From assembly GCA_949538655.1 (NCBI GenBank), contig CATISE010000192.1, positions 1-32,109 on the forward strand: 32,109 nucleotides of DNA, in the 5' to 3' direction. Made by a program: the position numbers and the translations under genes. This document shows positions 16,806 through 25,419 of the stretch, piece after piece; within the stretch, counting starts at the first letter, position 1, and the number at the start of each line of letters is the position of its first letter. The notes under the pieces were generated by a model, which was not told the DNA's origin, searched no databases, and saw nothing but the letters and a program-made list of their open reading frames with translations. The stretch is from Marine Group II euryarchaeote MED-G33 (GTDB taxonomy: Archaea > Thermoplasmatota > Poseidoniia > Poseidoniales > Thalassarchaeaceae).

Positions 16806-18452
16806 ATGCAGCCCCCTCTGATTGGGTCCGCTGGGATACTCCCTCGGAATCTGGAAGAGGATGGAATACTGGCAGATTTGCGTATTCATAATTTCAACGG
16901 CCAAATCCATTGGAATCAAGAATGGCAGGAATTGTATGATGCTGCCCTCCGCAGAAAAGAGGGTGTTTTAACCGCTCATGGTGTATTGAAAACCGTCACT
17001 GGAGATCGAACTGGGCGGTCACCCAATGACCGATATATTGTTGACTTCGGTGAATCTGTAAATTCGAAAACCAAGAATGTATGGTGGGGTGATGTCAATG
17101 TTCCAATCAGTTGGGAAAAGTATGACAAATTACGTCAAGATGTCTCTTCATATCTAGCGGATCGAGAAGAATTATTTGTTCAAAATTTGTTCTGTGGTGC
17201 TGATCTAGAAGAAAGACTGGGTGTTCAAGTCGTCACTGAAAATGCTTGGCATGCTGCATTTTCTAGAAACATGTTCATCCGTCCAAGTTTGGATGAATTG
17301 GCGACTGAGCCAATGGACTTTGCAATTCTACATGCTCCTAATTTCCATGCCAACCCTGAAGCCCATGGAGTGAATTCAGAGGCCTTCGTCATCATTTCAT
17401 TTGAAGAGAGAATTGTCATCATCGGTGGCACCCGATATGCGGGGGAAATCAAAAAATCAATTTTCTCAATCATGAATCACATGTTGCCAGAACGTGGCCA
17501 TTTACCAATGCACTGTTCATCCAACACAACCGGGGATAATACGGCGGTTTTCTTTGGACTCTCAGGCACTGGAAAAACAACTTTGTCAGCCGACCCAAAT
17601 CGGGCACTAGTGGGTGATGATGAGCACGGTTGGTCTGCAAAGGGTGTATTCAATTTCGAAGGGGGTTGTTATGCCAAACTCATCGATCTTTCAGAAGAAG
17701 ATGAGCCCGCAATCTTCGCGACGACAAGGATGCCTGGCTCGATTTTAGAAAACATCGTCGTCGATGCTGATGGAGTCCCTGATTTCACCGATGACTCTCT
17801 GACTGCAAATACACGAGGATCTTATCCGATTGAATATATCGACAATCGAACAGAAGATTCGATGGCGGGTCACCCACAAAATGTAGTGTTCCTAACCTGT
17901 GATGCATTCGGTGTTCTACCCCCGATTAGCCGATTGAATCCTGATCAAGCAGCTTACCATTTCATTTCCGGATATACGGCAAAGGTTGCCGGTACCGAGA
18001 TTGGTGTGAAAGAACCGCAGGCTACATTCTCCGCATGCTTCGGAGCCCCTTTCATGCCCCGTCATCCAAGCGTTTACGCTGACTTACTGGCTGAAAAAAT
18101 GGCTGAACATGGCACAAAATGTTGGTTACTCAATACTGGCTGGGTTAGTGGAGGATATGGAAAAAGCAAGAGAATCCGGATCAAATGGACAAGGGCCTTG
18201 TTGAATGCTGCACTGGATGGAACCTTGAATGATACAGAATTCATCATCGATCCGCGCTTTGGTTTTGAGGTGCCGCAAACCTGTGAAGGGGTGCCCGAGG
18301 AGATTCTCAATCCACGAGATACATGGGGGGATGTTGCTGATTACGATTCTACAGCCGACCTACTTGCGAATATGTTCCTGGAAAATTTCAAACAATTTGA
18401 GCATGGAACCAGTCAGGAAGTGCTCGCTGCAGCCCCAAAGCCGCAGTCTTGA
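16806..18452 (+). CDS. pckA: Phosphoenolpyruvate carboxykinase (ATP)
   Basis: PckA interconverts oxaloacetate plus ATP and PEP plus CO2, the entry to gluconeogenesis. The 548-residue protein has TGDRTGRSPNDRYIV (substrate-site region), the P-loop GLSGTGKTTLS with K257, VGDDEHGW (second kinase/metal motif), and NTGWVSGGYGKSKRI near the C-terminus. These features belong to the ATP-dependent family, not the GTP family found in many archaea. The start ATG 16806 lies 26 nt downstream of a TATA element, with no ribosome site, fitting a leaderless transcript. Genes for a GlmU-like acetyltransferase and GlmM-like mutase follow on the same strand. Confidence 0.97.
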   Translation: MQPPLIGSAGILPRNLEEDGILADLRIHNFNGQIHWNQEWQELYDAALRRKEGVLTAHGVLKTVTGDRTGRSPNDRYIVDFGESVNSKTKNVWWGDVNVPISWEKYDKLRQDVSSYLADREELFVQNLFCGADLEERLGVQVVTENAWHAAFSRNMFIRPSLDELATEPMDFAILHAPNFHANPEAHGVNSEAFVIISFEERIVIIGGTRYAGEIKKSIFSIMNHMLPERGHLPMHCSSNTTGDNTAVFFGLSGTGKTTLSADPNRALVGDDEHGWSAKGVFNFEGGCYAKLIDLSEEDEPAIFATTRMPGSILENIVVDADGVPDFTDDSLTANTRGSYPIEYIDNRTEDSMAGHPQNVVFLTCDAFGVLPPISRLNPDQAAYHFISGYTAKVAGTEIGVKEPQATFSACFGAPFMPRHPSVYADLLAEKMAEHGTKCWLLNTGWVSGGYGKSKRIRIKWTRALLNAALDGTLNDTEFIIDPRFGFEVPQTCEGVPEEILNPRDTWGDVADYDSTADLLANMFLENFKQFEHGTSQEVLAAAPKPQS

Positions 18453-18479
18453 GCCCAAAATGGCTGGAAAACCTTAGGC

Positions 18480-18499
18480 GAGGTCCCTAGTGGGACCTC
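18480..18499 (+). promoter_or_regulatory. Perfect 8-bp hairpin abutting the acetyltransferase start codon
   Basis: GAGGTCCC (18480-18487) and GGGACCTC (18492-18499) pair around TAGT. The stem ends 2 nt before ATG 18502, leaving no free ribosome site, so if transcribed it should strongly affect initiation. A GTG at 18490 lies inside the hairpin and is a poorer start. Confidence 0.7.
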
Positions 18500-18501
18500 T
18501 G

Positions 18502-19179
18502 ATGGACGTCACTGCCGCAGCTCTATTCCCGTCCCTCTCTGAACCGGGTGGGAAGGTAACAGGTCTGAGGATGCCCGATGATGAACCGGCATGGGTCTTA
18601 CTCGACAAATCAAATCCAAATGGCTTGGCGACTCAATTGGAATTTCTTCTTCAGGGTCTAGGTTCAAATCTTCGTGGATTGCATGATTCTGTGACCATTG
18701 ACCAGTCCAAAGGACCTGTTCACATCGTTGACGGCTCGTTGATCGGTCCGAGTTCACATATTGAAGGGCCATCCTACATTGCAGGCGAGGTTCGACATGG
18801 AGCATATGTTCGAAGTCACTCTTGGATTTGCCGTGGTGCCGTAGTTGGACACGCGACTGAAGTCAAGCACAGTTTGCTGCTTCCTGGTGCCAAAGCGCCA
18901 CATTTCAACTATGTCGGCGATTCAATCCTTGGTCGTCACGTCAATCTTGGTGCTGGCTGTAAACTCTCGAATTTACGAAATGATGGTCGGCAAATTCGAA
19001 TACACAATCTTGGGATTGATACAGGTTTGCGAAAATTTGGAGCGATCCTTGGCGAAGGTGTGCAGATTGGATGCAATGCTGTTTGCAATCCGGGCACTGT
19101 TCTCGGTACCAGTTGTAACGTCTGGCCAAATGTGACTGTGAGTGGTGGCCATCCAGCCAACAGTGTTCTGCGTGAGTGA
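18502..19179 (+). CDS. Left-handed beta-helix acyltransferase, GlmU acetyltransferase-domain type
   Basis: The 225-residue protein is mostly hexapeptide repeats from about residue 60 (IVDGSLIGPSSHIEGPSYIA and onward). It includes KAPHFNYVGDSILGRHVNLG, which aligns with the GlmU block KANHLSYLGDAEIG..VNIGAG. The histidine in KAPH corresponds to the catalytic histidine of GlmU. There is no nucleotidyltransferase domain, only a short N-terminal segment. I infer acetylation of glucosamine-1-phosphate, supported by the GlmM-like mutase that starts 5 nt after this gene stops. UDP transfer would need another enzyme. Confidence 0.82.
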   Translation: MDVTAAALFPSLSEPGGKVTGLRMPDDEPAWVLLDKSNPNGLATQLEFLLQGLGSNLRGLHDSVTIDQSKGPVHIVDGSLIGPSSHIEGPSYIAGEVRHGAYVRSHSWICRGAVVGHATEVKHSLLLPGAKAPHFNYVGDSILGRHVNLGAGCKLSNLRNDGRQIRIHNLGIDTGLRKFGAILGEGVQIGCNAVCNPGTVLGTSCNVWPNVTVSGGHPANSVLRE

Positions 19180-19184
19180 TTGGA

Positions 19185-20849
19185 ATGACGCGGCCACGAC
19201 TACACGGTACGGACGGTATTCGAGGTCGAATAGAGCAATTTAACGGCGACGATGAGAGCGCCCTCAATGCATTGATTGAACGACGAATCCTCAGCAATCG
19301 TTCGATGAGAATTATTGGGGAAGCCACAGGTTTGTTTCTAACCGAAGATGTGGGTGAATCCCCATTGGTCATCATCGGCTGGGACCGACGTGATGGAAAT
19401 GGAGCACTCGTCGATGCATTGGAATCAGGATTGGGGGCAGCCGGTTGTCGCACGCTTAGGGTTGGAGAGTTGCCCACCCCTGGTCTGCACAACGCGGTCC
19501 TTGCAAGCGCCGCTGATGCGGGCATGATGGTGACTGCCAGCCACAATCCAGCCAGTGATTCGGGTGTGAAATTTTTTGATTCTGAAGGTTTCAAATCGAT
19601 GCCCGAAGTTGAAGATCGAATTTCAGTGCTCGCTTGGCAATTGGCAGATGGTGGATTGGCAGCACCCCAGGAAAAAGTGGAACCTTTGGATGAAATTGAT
19701 GGTCTCGTTCTTTACCGGGGTGCATTGAAAAATCGCTTGCAGATCCTTGAAAATTTATTCAATGTAAACTTCGAAAGTTTTGACTGGGATCAAGTCATCT
19801 CCCCCCAGGGATTATTGCTCGATTGTTCAGGTGGAGCTGCTACGGAATGGTTCGCAGAAGGGTTGAGCGAACGAGGATTGGATACCATCGAAGTCAGTAG
19901 CCGTTTAGATCCTATCAACCAAGATTGTGGAGCTGGTGATTTTTCACCCACCGCTCAGTGGACGATTGATGAACTTCTAATGGATGGTTCCCCACATCGA
20001 TTGTTATGGACAATCACACAGCGATTGGAAGGCAATGAGGGCCTACCGCCATGGCAACCTGGGCAGATCGTAGGCGCCGCGCTCGATGGCGATGGCGATC
20101 GTTGTTTGCTCATCGAAGCGACATTGGATGGGTTGCAGATTGTAGATGGTGATCGGATGTGTGATGAAATCATACGTGCTGGAATCGCTGCCCATTCAGG
20201 AACTTGGAAGATGGCTGCGAGTATTGAGAGCGACCTTGGCCTTACCGCTGATTTGTCTCGACTCGGTGAGCATGAATCAATCACGACTGCAGTCGGTGAC
20301 CGCTGGTTATCGGCAGCATTGTGGTCTAATCAAGAAACGAGATGGATTCAATCTTCATCGGTACCAAAACGGATTGGAACTGAGGATTCTGGGCATTTGG
20401 TCATGCCAACCCCCTGTCCGCACAGTGACGGTATGTGGGCACTTGTTGGTGATGGTGCTGCCACACTACTTGCAACTCTCCTCGCCAGAGCAGCCCTTTG
20501 TAAAGAGGGTTCACCACCTGCATTTGAGGGTGGCTGGAAAAAACGTAGTTCAATTCAACCCAGTGTTAGGGAACGATGGACTGGAGAGAATGAACTGGCT
20601 GAATTGATTCAAACAACGGCAGAAAAATGGTGTGGGTCCTCACTATCACGAACTTCTGTCGATGGCGAACCGGCGTTGCTACTACTGGATGGCTCCCTCG
20701 AGGGGTTGCCAATCTCTGTAGCGGTTCGAAATTCAGGAACCCAGGCGAAGACATCAATTTCAATACGATTTGCAAGAGGTATAGATGCAGATGGTCATCA
20801 ATTGATGGAACAATTACTCGATGCATTGACTCCCCATCTAAGTCCTTGA
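19185..20849 (+). CDS. glmM: Phosphohexomutase, probable phosphoglucosamine mutase
   Basis: The 554-residue protein contains all four landmarks of the alpha-D-phosphohexomutase family: catalytic TASHNP (S119), the metal loop DGDGDR (301-306), the sugar-recognition loop GTEDSGH (398-404) and the phosphate-binding RNSGTQAK (from R515). The N-terminus RLHGTDGIRG is typical of GlmM. It should convert glucosamine-6-phosphate to glucosamine-1-phosphate, feeding the acetyltransferase just upstream. ATG 19185 is preferred; GTG 19176 would overlap the preceding stop. Length is about 100 residues above usual GlmM, with extra text around residues 160-260. Confidence 0.88.
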   Translation: MTRPRLHGTDGIRGRIEQFNGDDESALNALIERRILSNRSMRIIGEATGLFLTEDVGESPLVIIGWDRRDGNGALVDALESGLGAAGCRTLRVGELPTPGLHNAVLASAADAGMMVTASHNPASDSGVKFFDSEGFKSMPEVEDRISVLAWQLADGGLAAPQEKVEPLDEIDGLVLYRGALKNRLQILENLFNVNFESFDWDQVISPQGLLLDCSGGAATEWFAEGLSERGLDTIEVSSRLDPINQDCGAGDFSPTAQWTIDELLMDGSPHRLLWTITQRLEGNEGLPPWQPGQIVGAALDGDGDRCLLIEATLDGLQIVDGDRMCDEIIRAGIAAHSGTWKMAASIESDLGLTADLSRLGEHESITTAVGDRWLSAALWSNQETRWIQSSSVPKRIGTEDSGHLVMPTPCPHSDGMWALVGDGAATLLATLLARAALCKEGSPPAFEGGWKKRSSIQPSVRERWTGENELAELIQTTAEKWCGSSLSRTSVDGEPALLLLDGSLEGLPISVAVRNSGTQAKTSISIRFARGIDADGHQLMEQLLDALTPHLSP

Positions 20850-20889
20850 CGGGATTTGGAGGGATTTGAGGAGCAAACAGTCAAAATCG

Positions 20890-20897
20890 CTAATATC
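20890..20897 (+). promoter_or_regulatory. TATA-like element before the zinc-ribbon gene
   Basis: CTAATATC is centred about 24 nt before ATG 20917, which would give a leaderless mRNA; no ribosome site precedes that ATG. This supports 20917 over the longer open frame beginning at 20866. Confidence 0.5.
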
Positions 20898-20916
20898 AAT
20901 TAATTCTCAAAGCCTC

Positions 20917-21318
20917 ATGAGAGACATGCTTCCAGCGGATGTATTGGCGAAACTTGACGCCATGGATGAGTATGACCGAATGCTTTCCTTTGATCGGATT
21001 GGAAGAGATCACAGAATGAGTGCTGCAGAAGTTGAAGCACAATACAATGCTTGGAAGAGCGGTGGTTCCGTCCCTTCGACAACATCAGTTGCGCAACCAG
21101 CCCCCACTACTTCCTCAGGGCAATCTGCAAATTACATCCAAGATGCTTCGAGATACCGACCCGCATATGACCCGAGTCGAGAAGGACGGAGTCGTCAATC
21201 CCAAATTGAACAGGCTGTCATGTGCCCATTGTGTAATTCTGCATTGGGCATCCCTGCTACGCGCCCAATCAAGGTCACGTGTCCCAGTTGTCTAGCCGAA
21301 TCAACATTTACGGCTTAA
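20917..21318 (+). CDS. Small protein with C-terminal zinc ribbon
   Basis: The 133-residue protein starts MRDMLPADVLAKLDAMDEYD. It has a helical N-terminal half (to about residue 50), a Ser/Thr/Pro/Gln-rich linker, and a C-terminal CPLC...CPSC zinc ribbon (VMCPLCNSALGIPATR, then VTCPSCLAESTF). No catalytic motif is visible; a nucleic-acid or protein adaptor role is possible. ATG 20926 is an alternative start. It sits between glmM and the DUF373 gene but seems to have its own promoter. Confidence 0.75.
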   Translation: MRDMLPADVLAKLDAMDEYDRMLSFDRIGRDHRMSAAEVEAQYNAWKSGGSVPSTTSVAQPAPTTSSGQSANYIQDASRYRPAYDPSREGRSRQSQIEQAVMCPLCNSALGIPATRPIKVTCPSCLAESTFTA

Positions 21319-21325
21319 TTGCGGC

Positions 21326-21372
21326 AATTTATCCAACAATTGAAAACACACTCGCACCCCCCTAGGGGGTGC
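21326..21372 (+). promoter_or_regulatory. TATA element followed by perfect 8-bp leader hairpin, before the DUF373 gene
   Basis: A TATA-like AATTTATCC (21326-21334) is followed 24-26 nt later by a hairpin. The arms are GCACCCCC (21354-21361) and GGGGGTGC (21365-21372), the loop CTA. The predicted transcript start coincides with the first base of the stem within a few nucleotides. A GGAGG (21374-21378) and ATG 21387 come after the hairpin, so the ribosome site stays free. Confidence 0.7.
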
Positions 21373-21386
21373 AGGAGGCACTCAAT

Positions 21387-22502
21387 ATGGTCCGAACCTT
21401 GGTTATCACGGTAGATCGTGACAATGATTTGGGGGTCAAAGCGGGCATTCGTGGAAGCGTTGTTGGTCGCCGCCAAGTCCTCACTGCAGCCCTCCGGTTG
21501 GGTATTGCAGATCCAGAAGAAAGCGATACCAATGCAATCCTCGGTGCATTGCACCAACACGATCTCTTGGCAGAGGGTGCAGAACCAAACGATGAAGTTG
21601 AGATTGCTATTCTCACGGGTGACGAACGTGTAGGAATCAAATCCGATCGGAATATTGCTCAACAACTTGAAGATGTAATCTCTGAATTTCAACCGGATCG
21701 CGGAATATTGGTCACAGATGGTATGGAAGATGAATCGGTTCTTCCCATTCTTACGAGTCGACTTTCCATCGACCATGTAGAGAAAATTATTGTTCGTCAA
21801 TCGAAAGGAATCGAAGGAACCTACTACTACATTGCCAAAGCCATTGAGGACCCGCGCTGGAGGGCCAGACTTCTAGTTCCGATTGCAGTTTTCATGATGA
21901 TTCTAGGGCTTGGAATGATCCTTCCAAACGGCACCGTCATCATTGGAGCCATGCCATTATTGGTCGGTGTCTATCTGTTGTTCAAGGGTCTTGGTGCAGA
22001 AGATCGGCTTGAACGATTGATGCGCGATATGCGTGAATCTGCAGATGCTGCGATTTTATCCTCATTATTGTGGGCGGTTACGGGCGTAGCCATATTGCTC
22101 GCTGTCGTCGAGGGGTATGACACATATGCTGAATTCCAAGCCATCGGTGGCGGGACGAATATTTTGATGGGTCTTACAGTATTACAGAAATCATTGACAT
22201 GGATTGTTCTTGGTGCTCTTGCATTCGCGCTTTCATTGATGGTTTTGCGATGGAAGAAAGGCAACTTCAGTGGTCGTTCGGTATTGGTAATCGCCTTCGG
22301 AGCCGTGTTGTGGACAATGGCAACCGCCGCACTGGAAGTTGCAATCCGAATTACGGATGGAGGTGGTTACGAGTACGACGTCACCACTATCATGACGGAT
22401 TGGGGTCAAACCCTCCTGGCCCTGTTTGTATTCTGGGCGGTTCGCACCGGCGTTCGTTCGTGGGAATCTAAGCAAGATACCGGCCGCTATTGGGGCGTCT
22501 AA
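21387..22502 (+). CDS. DUF373 family archaeal membrane protein
   Basis: The 371-residue protein has a soluble N-terminal domain with family text TLVITVDRDNDLGVKAGIRG, IADPEESDTNAILGAL and VTDGMEDESVLPILTSRL. Membrane segments follow from about residue 160 (LLVPIAVFMMILGLGMILP and onward), about six in all by eye. DUF373 is widespread in archaea and has no established function. The start ATG 21387 follows GGAGG with 8-nt spacing. It ends 6 nt from the convergent priL stop. Confidence 0.92.
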   Translation: MVRTLVITVDRDNDLGVKAGIRGSVVGRRQVLTAALRLGIADPEESDTNAILGALHQHDLLAEGAEPNDEVEIAILTGDERVGIKSDRNIAQQLEDVISEFQPDRGILVTDGMEDESVLPILTSRLSIDHVEKIIVRQSKGIEGTYYYIAKAIEDPRWRARLLVPIAVFMMILGLGMILPNGTVIIGAMPLLVGVYLLFKGLGAEDRLERLMRDMRESADAAILSSLLWAVTGVAILLAVVEGYDTYAEFQAIGGGTNILMGLTVLQKSLTWIVLGALAFALSLMVLRWKKGNFSGRSVLVIAFGAVLWTMATAALEVAIRITDGGGYEYDVTTIMTDWGQTLLALFVFWAVRTGVRSWESKQDTGRYWGV

Positions 22503-22508
22503 ATTCGC

Positions 22509-23645
22509 CTATTCTGATGGAGCCGGGGCTTTTTGCTGCTCTTCGCGATGCTTCGATCGTTGACGTGCTCGTAGATATTTGAGTGGATGATCCATCCAAT
22601 CTCGGCTGCATAGATTTGATTTCACATCCCCCCGAGAGACTGGGCAACATGCGTTGATTTGCAATTTTGGACAACCTGCAGGAGTGTATTCATGCTCGAA
22701 TACGTGATTCAATTGGTAGCGTGTTGTATCCGCTGAGTAATCGGGTGCATTGACAAAAAATGCCTGAGCTTGATCAACGGTGAGGCCAATCACTCGTGAC
22801 ATACTGGCAAGAAACACTCTGCCAACGTGATTGATATTGACGGATTGTGCGAGTTGTGTTGTAATCTCTTGCATACACGGTGGCCAATCTCCTTCTTCGG
22901 CTGAGGTGAATGATACCTCTGAAGTGGCTTGGTGCTGTAAGAGCCCGACAATACGCCCCACTTCCCCTGCCATCCGTCCAGTAAAGGCCTCATCCATTCG
23001 TTCCATTCTCTCTCGACATTCCTTGATTAGCTGCGTTCGAATTCGTTCTTTGAGAAGCCGAGATAGACGTTGTTGACTATTTTCTGATGAATAAGGCGAC
23101 AGAGTCACCCATCCATTCTTGATTGGCCTGTTGGGTAAACGCCAGTAAGAACCACTAATTTTGGGGCAAATTTCGATAAAATCATTCATCGGGACTTCCC
23201 AGTTTCCATCTCCGTCTATCCGCACTCCACTCAGGTAGGTCTCCGCCAGCCGCTGAAATGATTCTGGTTGCTCTATGGAACCCCACAAGTGATCTGCACG
23301 ACTCGATTCTCCTTCAGCCCAACGAGCCAACAATCGCTCATCAAAAGAGGCACAAACAGTCACCATGGCGTATAGGAATGAAAGACATTCAACCATCTGC
23401 CCGTATGGTGTATGGATATCGATTGAGGTCGTCGCATCAATGTCCTTACTGACAACTGATTCAACCAAGCGTACACGTGCCCGTACTCGGACAACTTCTA
23501 GCCATTCAGTGTCAACCAGTGCATCCAATGTAACTTGATTTACTTCCATGTGTGTTTTAATTGCAGCATTCGCCTGAGGGAGGAATGGATACCTCGCTGT
23601 GACAACGGGGTCCCCGATGGCTGGAGGCTGCAATGGCATCGGCAT
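22509..23645 (-). CDS. priL: DNA primase large subunit (PriL)
   Basis: PriL partners PriS to make replication primers and carries a C-terminal 4Fe-4S cluster. Expected cysteines are present in order: PPCMQEI (near 22875), AGCPKLQ, INACCPVSR and NLCSRDW, followed by the typical HPLKYL (22570-22690). The N-terminal half is helical, with MVECLSFLYAMVTVCASFDERLLARWAEGE. The protein has 378 residues from ATG 23645; ATG 23639 is an alternative. Neither has a ribosome site, so a leaderless mRNA is likely. The 5' end overlaps the divergent mptE by 13 bp. Confidence 0.9.
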   Translation of the reverse strand: MPMPLQPPAIGDPVVTARYPFLPQANAAIKTHMEVNQVTLDALVDTEWLEVVRVRARVRLVESVVSKDIDATTSIDIHTPYGQMVECLSFLYAMVTVCASFDERLLARWAEGESSRADHLWGSIEQPESFQRLAETYLSGVRIDGDGNWEVPMNDFIEICPKISGSYWRLPNRPIKNGWVTLSPYSSENSQQRLSRLLKERIRTQLIKECRERMERMDEAFTGRMAGEVGRIVGLLQHQATSEVSFTSAEEGDWPPCMQEITTQLAQSVNINHVGRVFLASMSRVIGLTVDQAQAFFVNAPDYSADTTRYQLNHVFEHEYTPAGCPKLQINACCPVSRGDVKSNLCSRDWMDHPLKYLRARQRSKHREEQQKAPAPSE

Positions 23646-24433
23646 GGAGTATTTACCGGGTGAACGAGGGTTATTCAAGGCTCTCTATACCTCCGGTGAG
23701 CGTGGACCCGGCAGTCTCTCCAGACCTGATTTCAATTCAGGATGAAATCCGTTCCCATTTCGGATGGAAATTAGACGCCGATTCACGCTCTGCTAGAGAA
23801 CTCAGAGAAGCCTGTGAAAACTCAAATCAATCGTCCACAATTTGGTCCGATGAATCTCGTTTGCAAACCCTATTTCGACTTCAAGAGAAGTTGATTTCTA
23901 GACCGATTACAGTTCTTGGTGCTGCGGCCGAAGTCGAGGATGTGCAGACTGCAATTCAGGAGGGGCATGGCCTCATTGCAGCCGACGGAGCGGTGGGCGT
24001 TCTTACAGAAACCGAAGTGCCTGCAGTAGCTTGGGATGCTTTGCAATGTGTGGTCAGTGATGCAGATGGGGACCCTTCTCATCTTAGGATGGCCGCTGAA
24101 CGTGGAATACCATTTTTTCTTCATGCACATGGGGACAACATACCCGAATGGACAAGTTTTTTGCAGGTTTTGAGTCAACACAATACACCTCTAATCCTGA
24201 CACACCAAACTCCTGGAGATATATTGGGTATGCACAATCCGGGTGGTTTTACCGATGGTGATCGAGCTGTTTGTATAGCACTTTCATTGAATGTCTCCCC
24301 CAGCCAACTCTGTCTCAGAGGATTTCGAACCGACATCATTGGACGCTGGACGGGCGCAACTGTACCTGAACGAAAGATGCGTAAATTAGAGTGGATGGAA
24401 CGGGTGCTAGATATTGTGGGGGTGAAAATGTGA
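23633..24433 (+). CDS. mptE: 6-hydroxymethyl-7,8-dihydropterin pyrophosphokinase, MptE type (DUF115)
   Basis: MptE makes the pterin diphosphate used for archaeal methanopterin or folate-type cofactors. The 266-residue protein shows ITVLGAAAEVEDVQTAIQ and LIAADGAVGVL (Rossmann-like nucleotide region), then CVVSDADGD, FLHAHGDN and HNPGGFTDGDRAVCIAL, the family's characteristic order. ATG 23633 is supported by GGAGG 5 nt upstream, which lies inside priL. The following membrane gene overlaps its stop, so the two are translationally coupled. Confidence 0.9.
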   Translation: MASAWSIYRVNEGYSRLSIPPVSVDPAVSPDLISIQDEIRSHFGWKLDADSRSARELREACENSNQSSTIWSDESRLQTLFRLQEKLISRPITVLGAAAEVEDVQTAIQEGHGLIAADGAVGVLTETEVPAVAWDALQCVVSDADGDPSHLRMAAERGIPFFLHAHGDNIPEWTSFLQVLSQHNTPLILTHQTPGDILGMHNPGGFTDGDRAVCIALSLNVSPSQLCLRGFRTDIIGRWTGATVPERKMRKLEWMERVLDIVGVKM

Positions 24434-25419
24434 ATCTGGTTCATGAGGCGATGGCGAGGGAATCTAGTGCTGATGGCAAGAAGCCGAAGAAGGATGCAAA
24501 GAAGGATGCAAAGAAGAATGCTCGTACACGTTTCATCGCAACACTCGTGACTTGGATTTTATTGAACCTTATTTGGTTGCAAGCATCACAGGCGATTGCG
24601 GTGAATGAAGTCAACGAACATGGCAGAGATGTCAATGGAAAATACACGCTTGATGTTCCGAATATGATGAATTTAGATCGGCAAATACCTGTTGATTTGA
24701 CTTGTGATTTCAAACCAAAAAATTCCACCTCCCCAGTCGTCTCAATCAGAATCCAGCATGAATTCCCTTCGGGAGAATTAACCACGGTGTGGGAGGGGAA
24801 TTCCACAGATGATTGTCCAGATTTTGCCATGTCATTGACTTCTGGAAAACACATCTTTTACACATCGGTCGTCCAAGGAGATAGTGCAGATGTTTTTCCT
24901 TCAAGAAATCTAAGCGCTGAAATGGACTTGGGTATGCATCTTTGGGAACCGTTCCGCGTTGAAGGTTTCATCGTCGCCAATGCACTGGGTTTGTTTTTGG
25001 GAATTGCAGACAGAGCCGTGCGAGGTGTCATGCGAAGACGCAAAGAAGCCCGGTCTCGAAACCTACCCTTACACAAACGTCGGCAAAAGGAAGACTGGGA
25101 GCAAATTGCTCATTCAATGTCGGGTGGAGATGCGGTTGATGTTGACGACTTGATTGGTTACCAACCTCAAGATACCGACGAGAGTATGGAAATGCAACGG
25201 CGTCGGATGCGCGAACAATTTGCAGCTCAATCTACTGAAGCAGATGGGGATACGGATCCATTTGTTGATGATGACGGCGTGGATCAGGATGATGCATTGG
25301 GTCCGGGAACAACCGAAGGGTTGACTGGAAAGGTCGAGGAAGATCGTAATATTCGTACGGTAGGTGATTTGTGGCGCCGGCTCAGCGGTAATGAAGGTGA
25401 CAAGAAGAAAAAGCGCTAA
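24430..25419 (+). CDS. Two-span membrane protein with extracytoplasmic domain and acidic cytoplasmic tail
   Basis: From GTG 24430 the protein has 329 residues; ATG 24451 is an alternative. The GTG overlaps the mptE stop (GTGA) and is preceded by GGGGGTG. A lysine-rich repeat KKDAKKDAKKNA comes first. A membrane span follows (FIATLVTWILLNLIWLQ), then a domain of about 115 residues with two cysteines (DLTCDF, DDCPDF) likely outside the cell. A second span (FIVANALGLFLGIA) leads to a basic then strongly acidic tail (DGDTDPFVDDDGVDQDD). No known family is recognised. The stop touches the convergent DP2 gene with no gap. Confidence 0.75.
   Translation: MNLVHEAMARESSADGKKPKKDAKKDAKKNARTRFIATLVTWILLNLIWLQASQAIAVNEVNEHGRDVNGKYTLDVPNMMNLDRQIPVDLTCDFKPKNSTSPVVSIRIQHEFPSGELTTVWEGNSTDDCPDFAMSLTSGKHIFYTSVVQGDSADVFPSRNLSAEMDLGMHLWEPFRVEGFIVANALGLFLGIADRAVRGVMRRRKEARSRNLPLHKRRQKEDWEQIAHSMSGGDAVDVDDLIGYQPQDTDESMEMQRRRMREQFAAQSTEADGDTDPFVDDDGVDQDDALGPGTTEGLTGKVEEDRNIRTVGDLWRRLSGNEGDKKKKR
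24487..24522 (+). repeat. Three in-frame copies of a 12-bp repeat
   Basis: AAGAAGGATGCA occurs twice exactly (24487-24498, 24499-24510) and once with changes (24511-24522). It encodes KKDA, KKDA, KKNA just before the first membrane span. Repeats of this kind can gain or lose units without shifting the frame. Confidence 0.85.
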
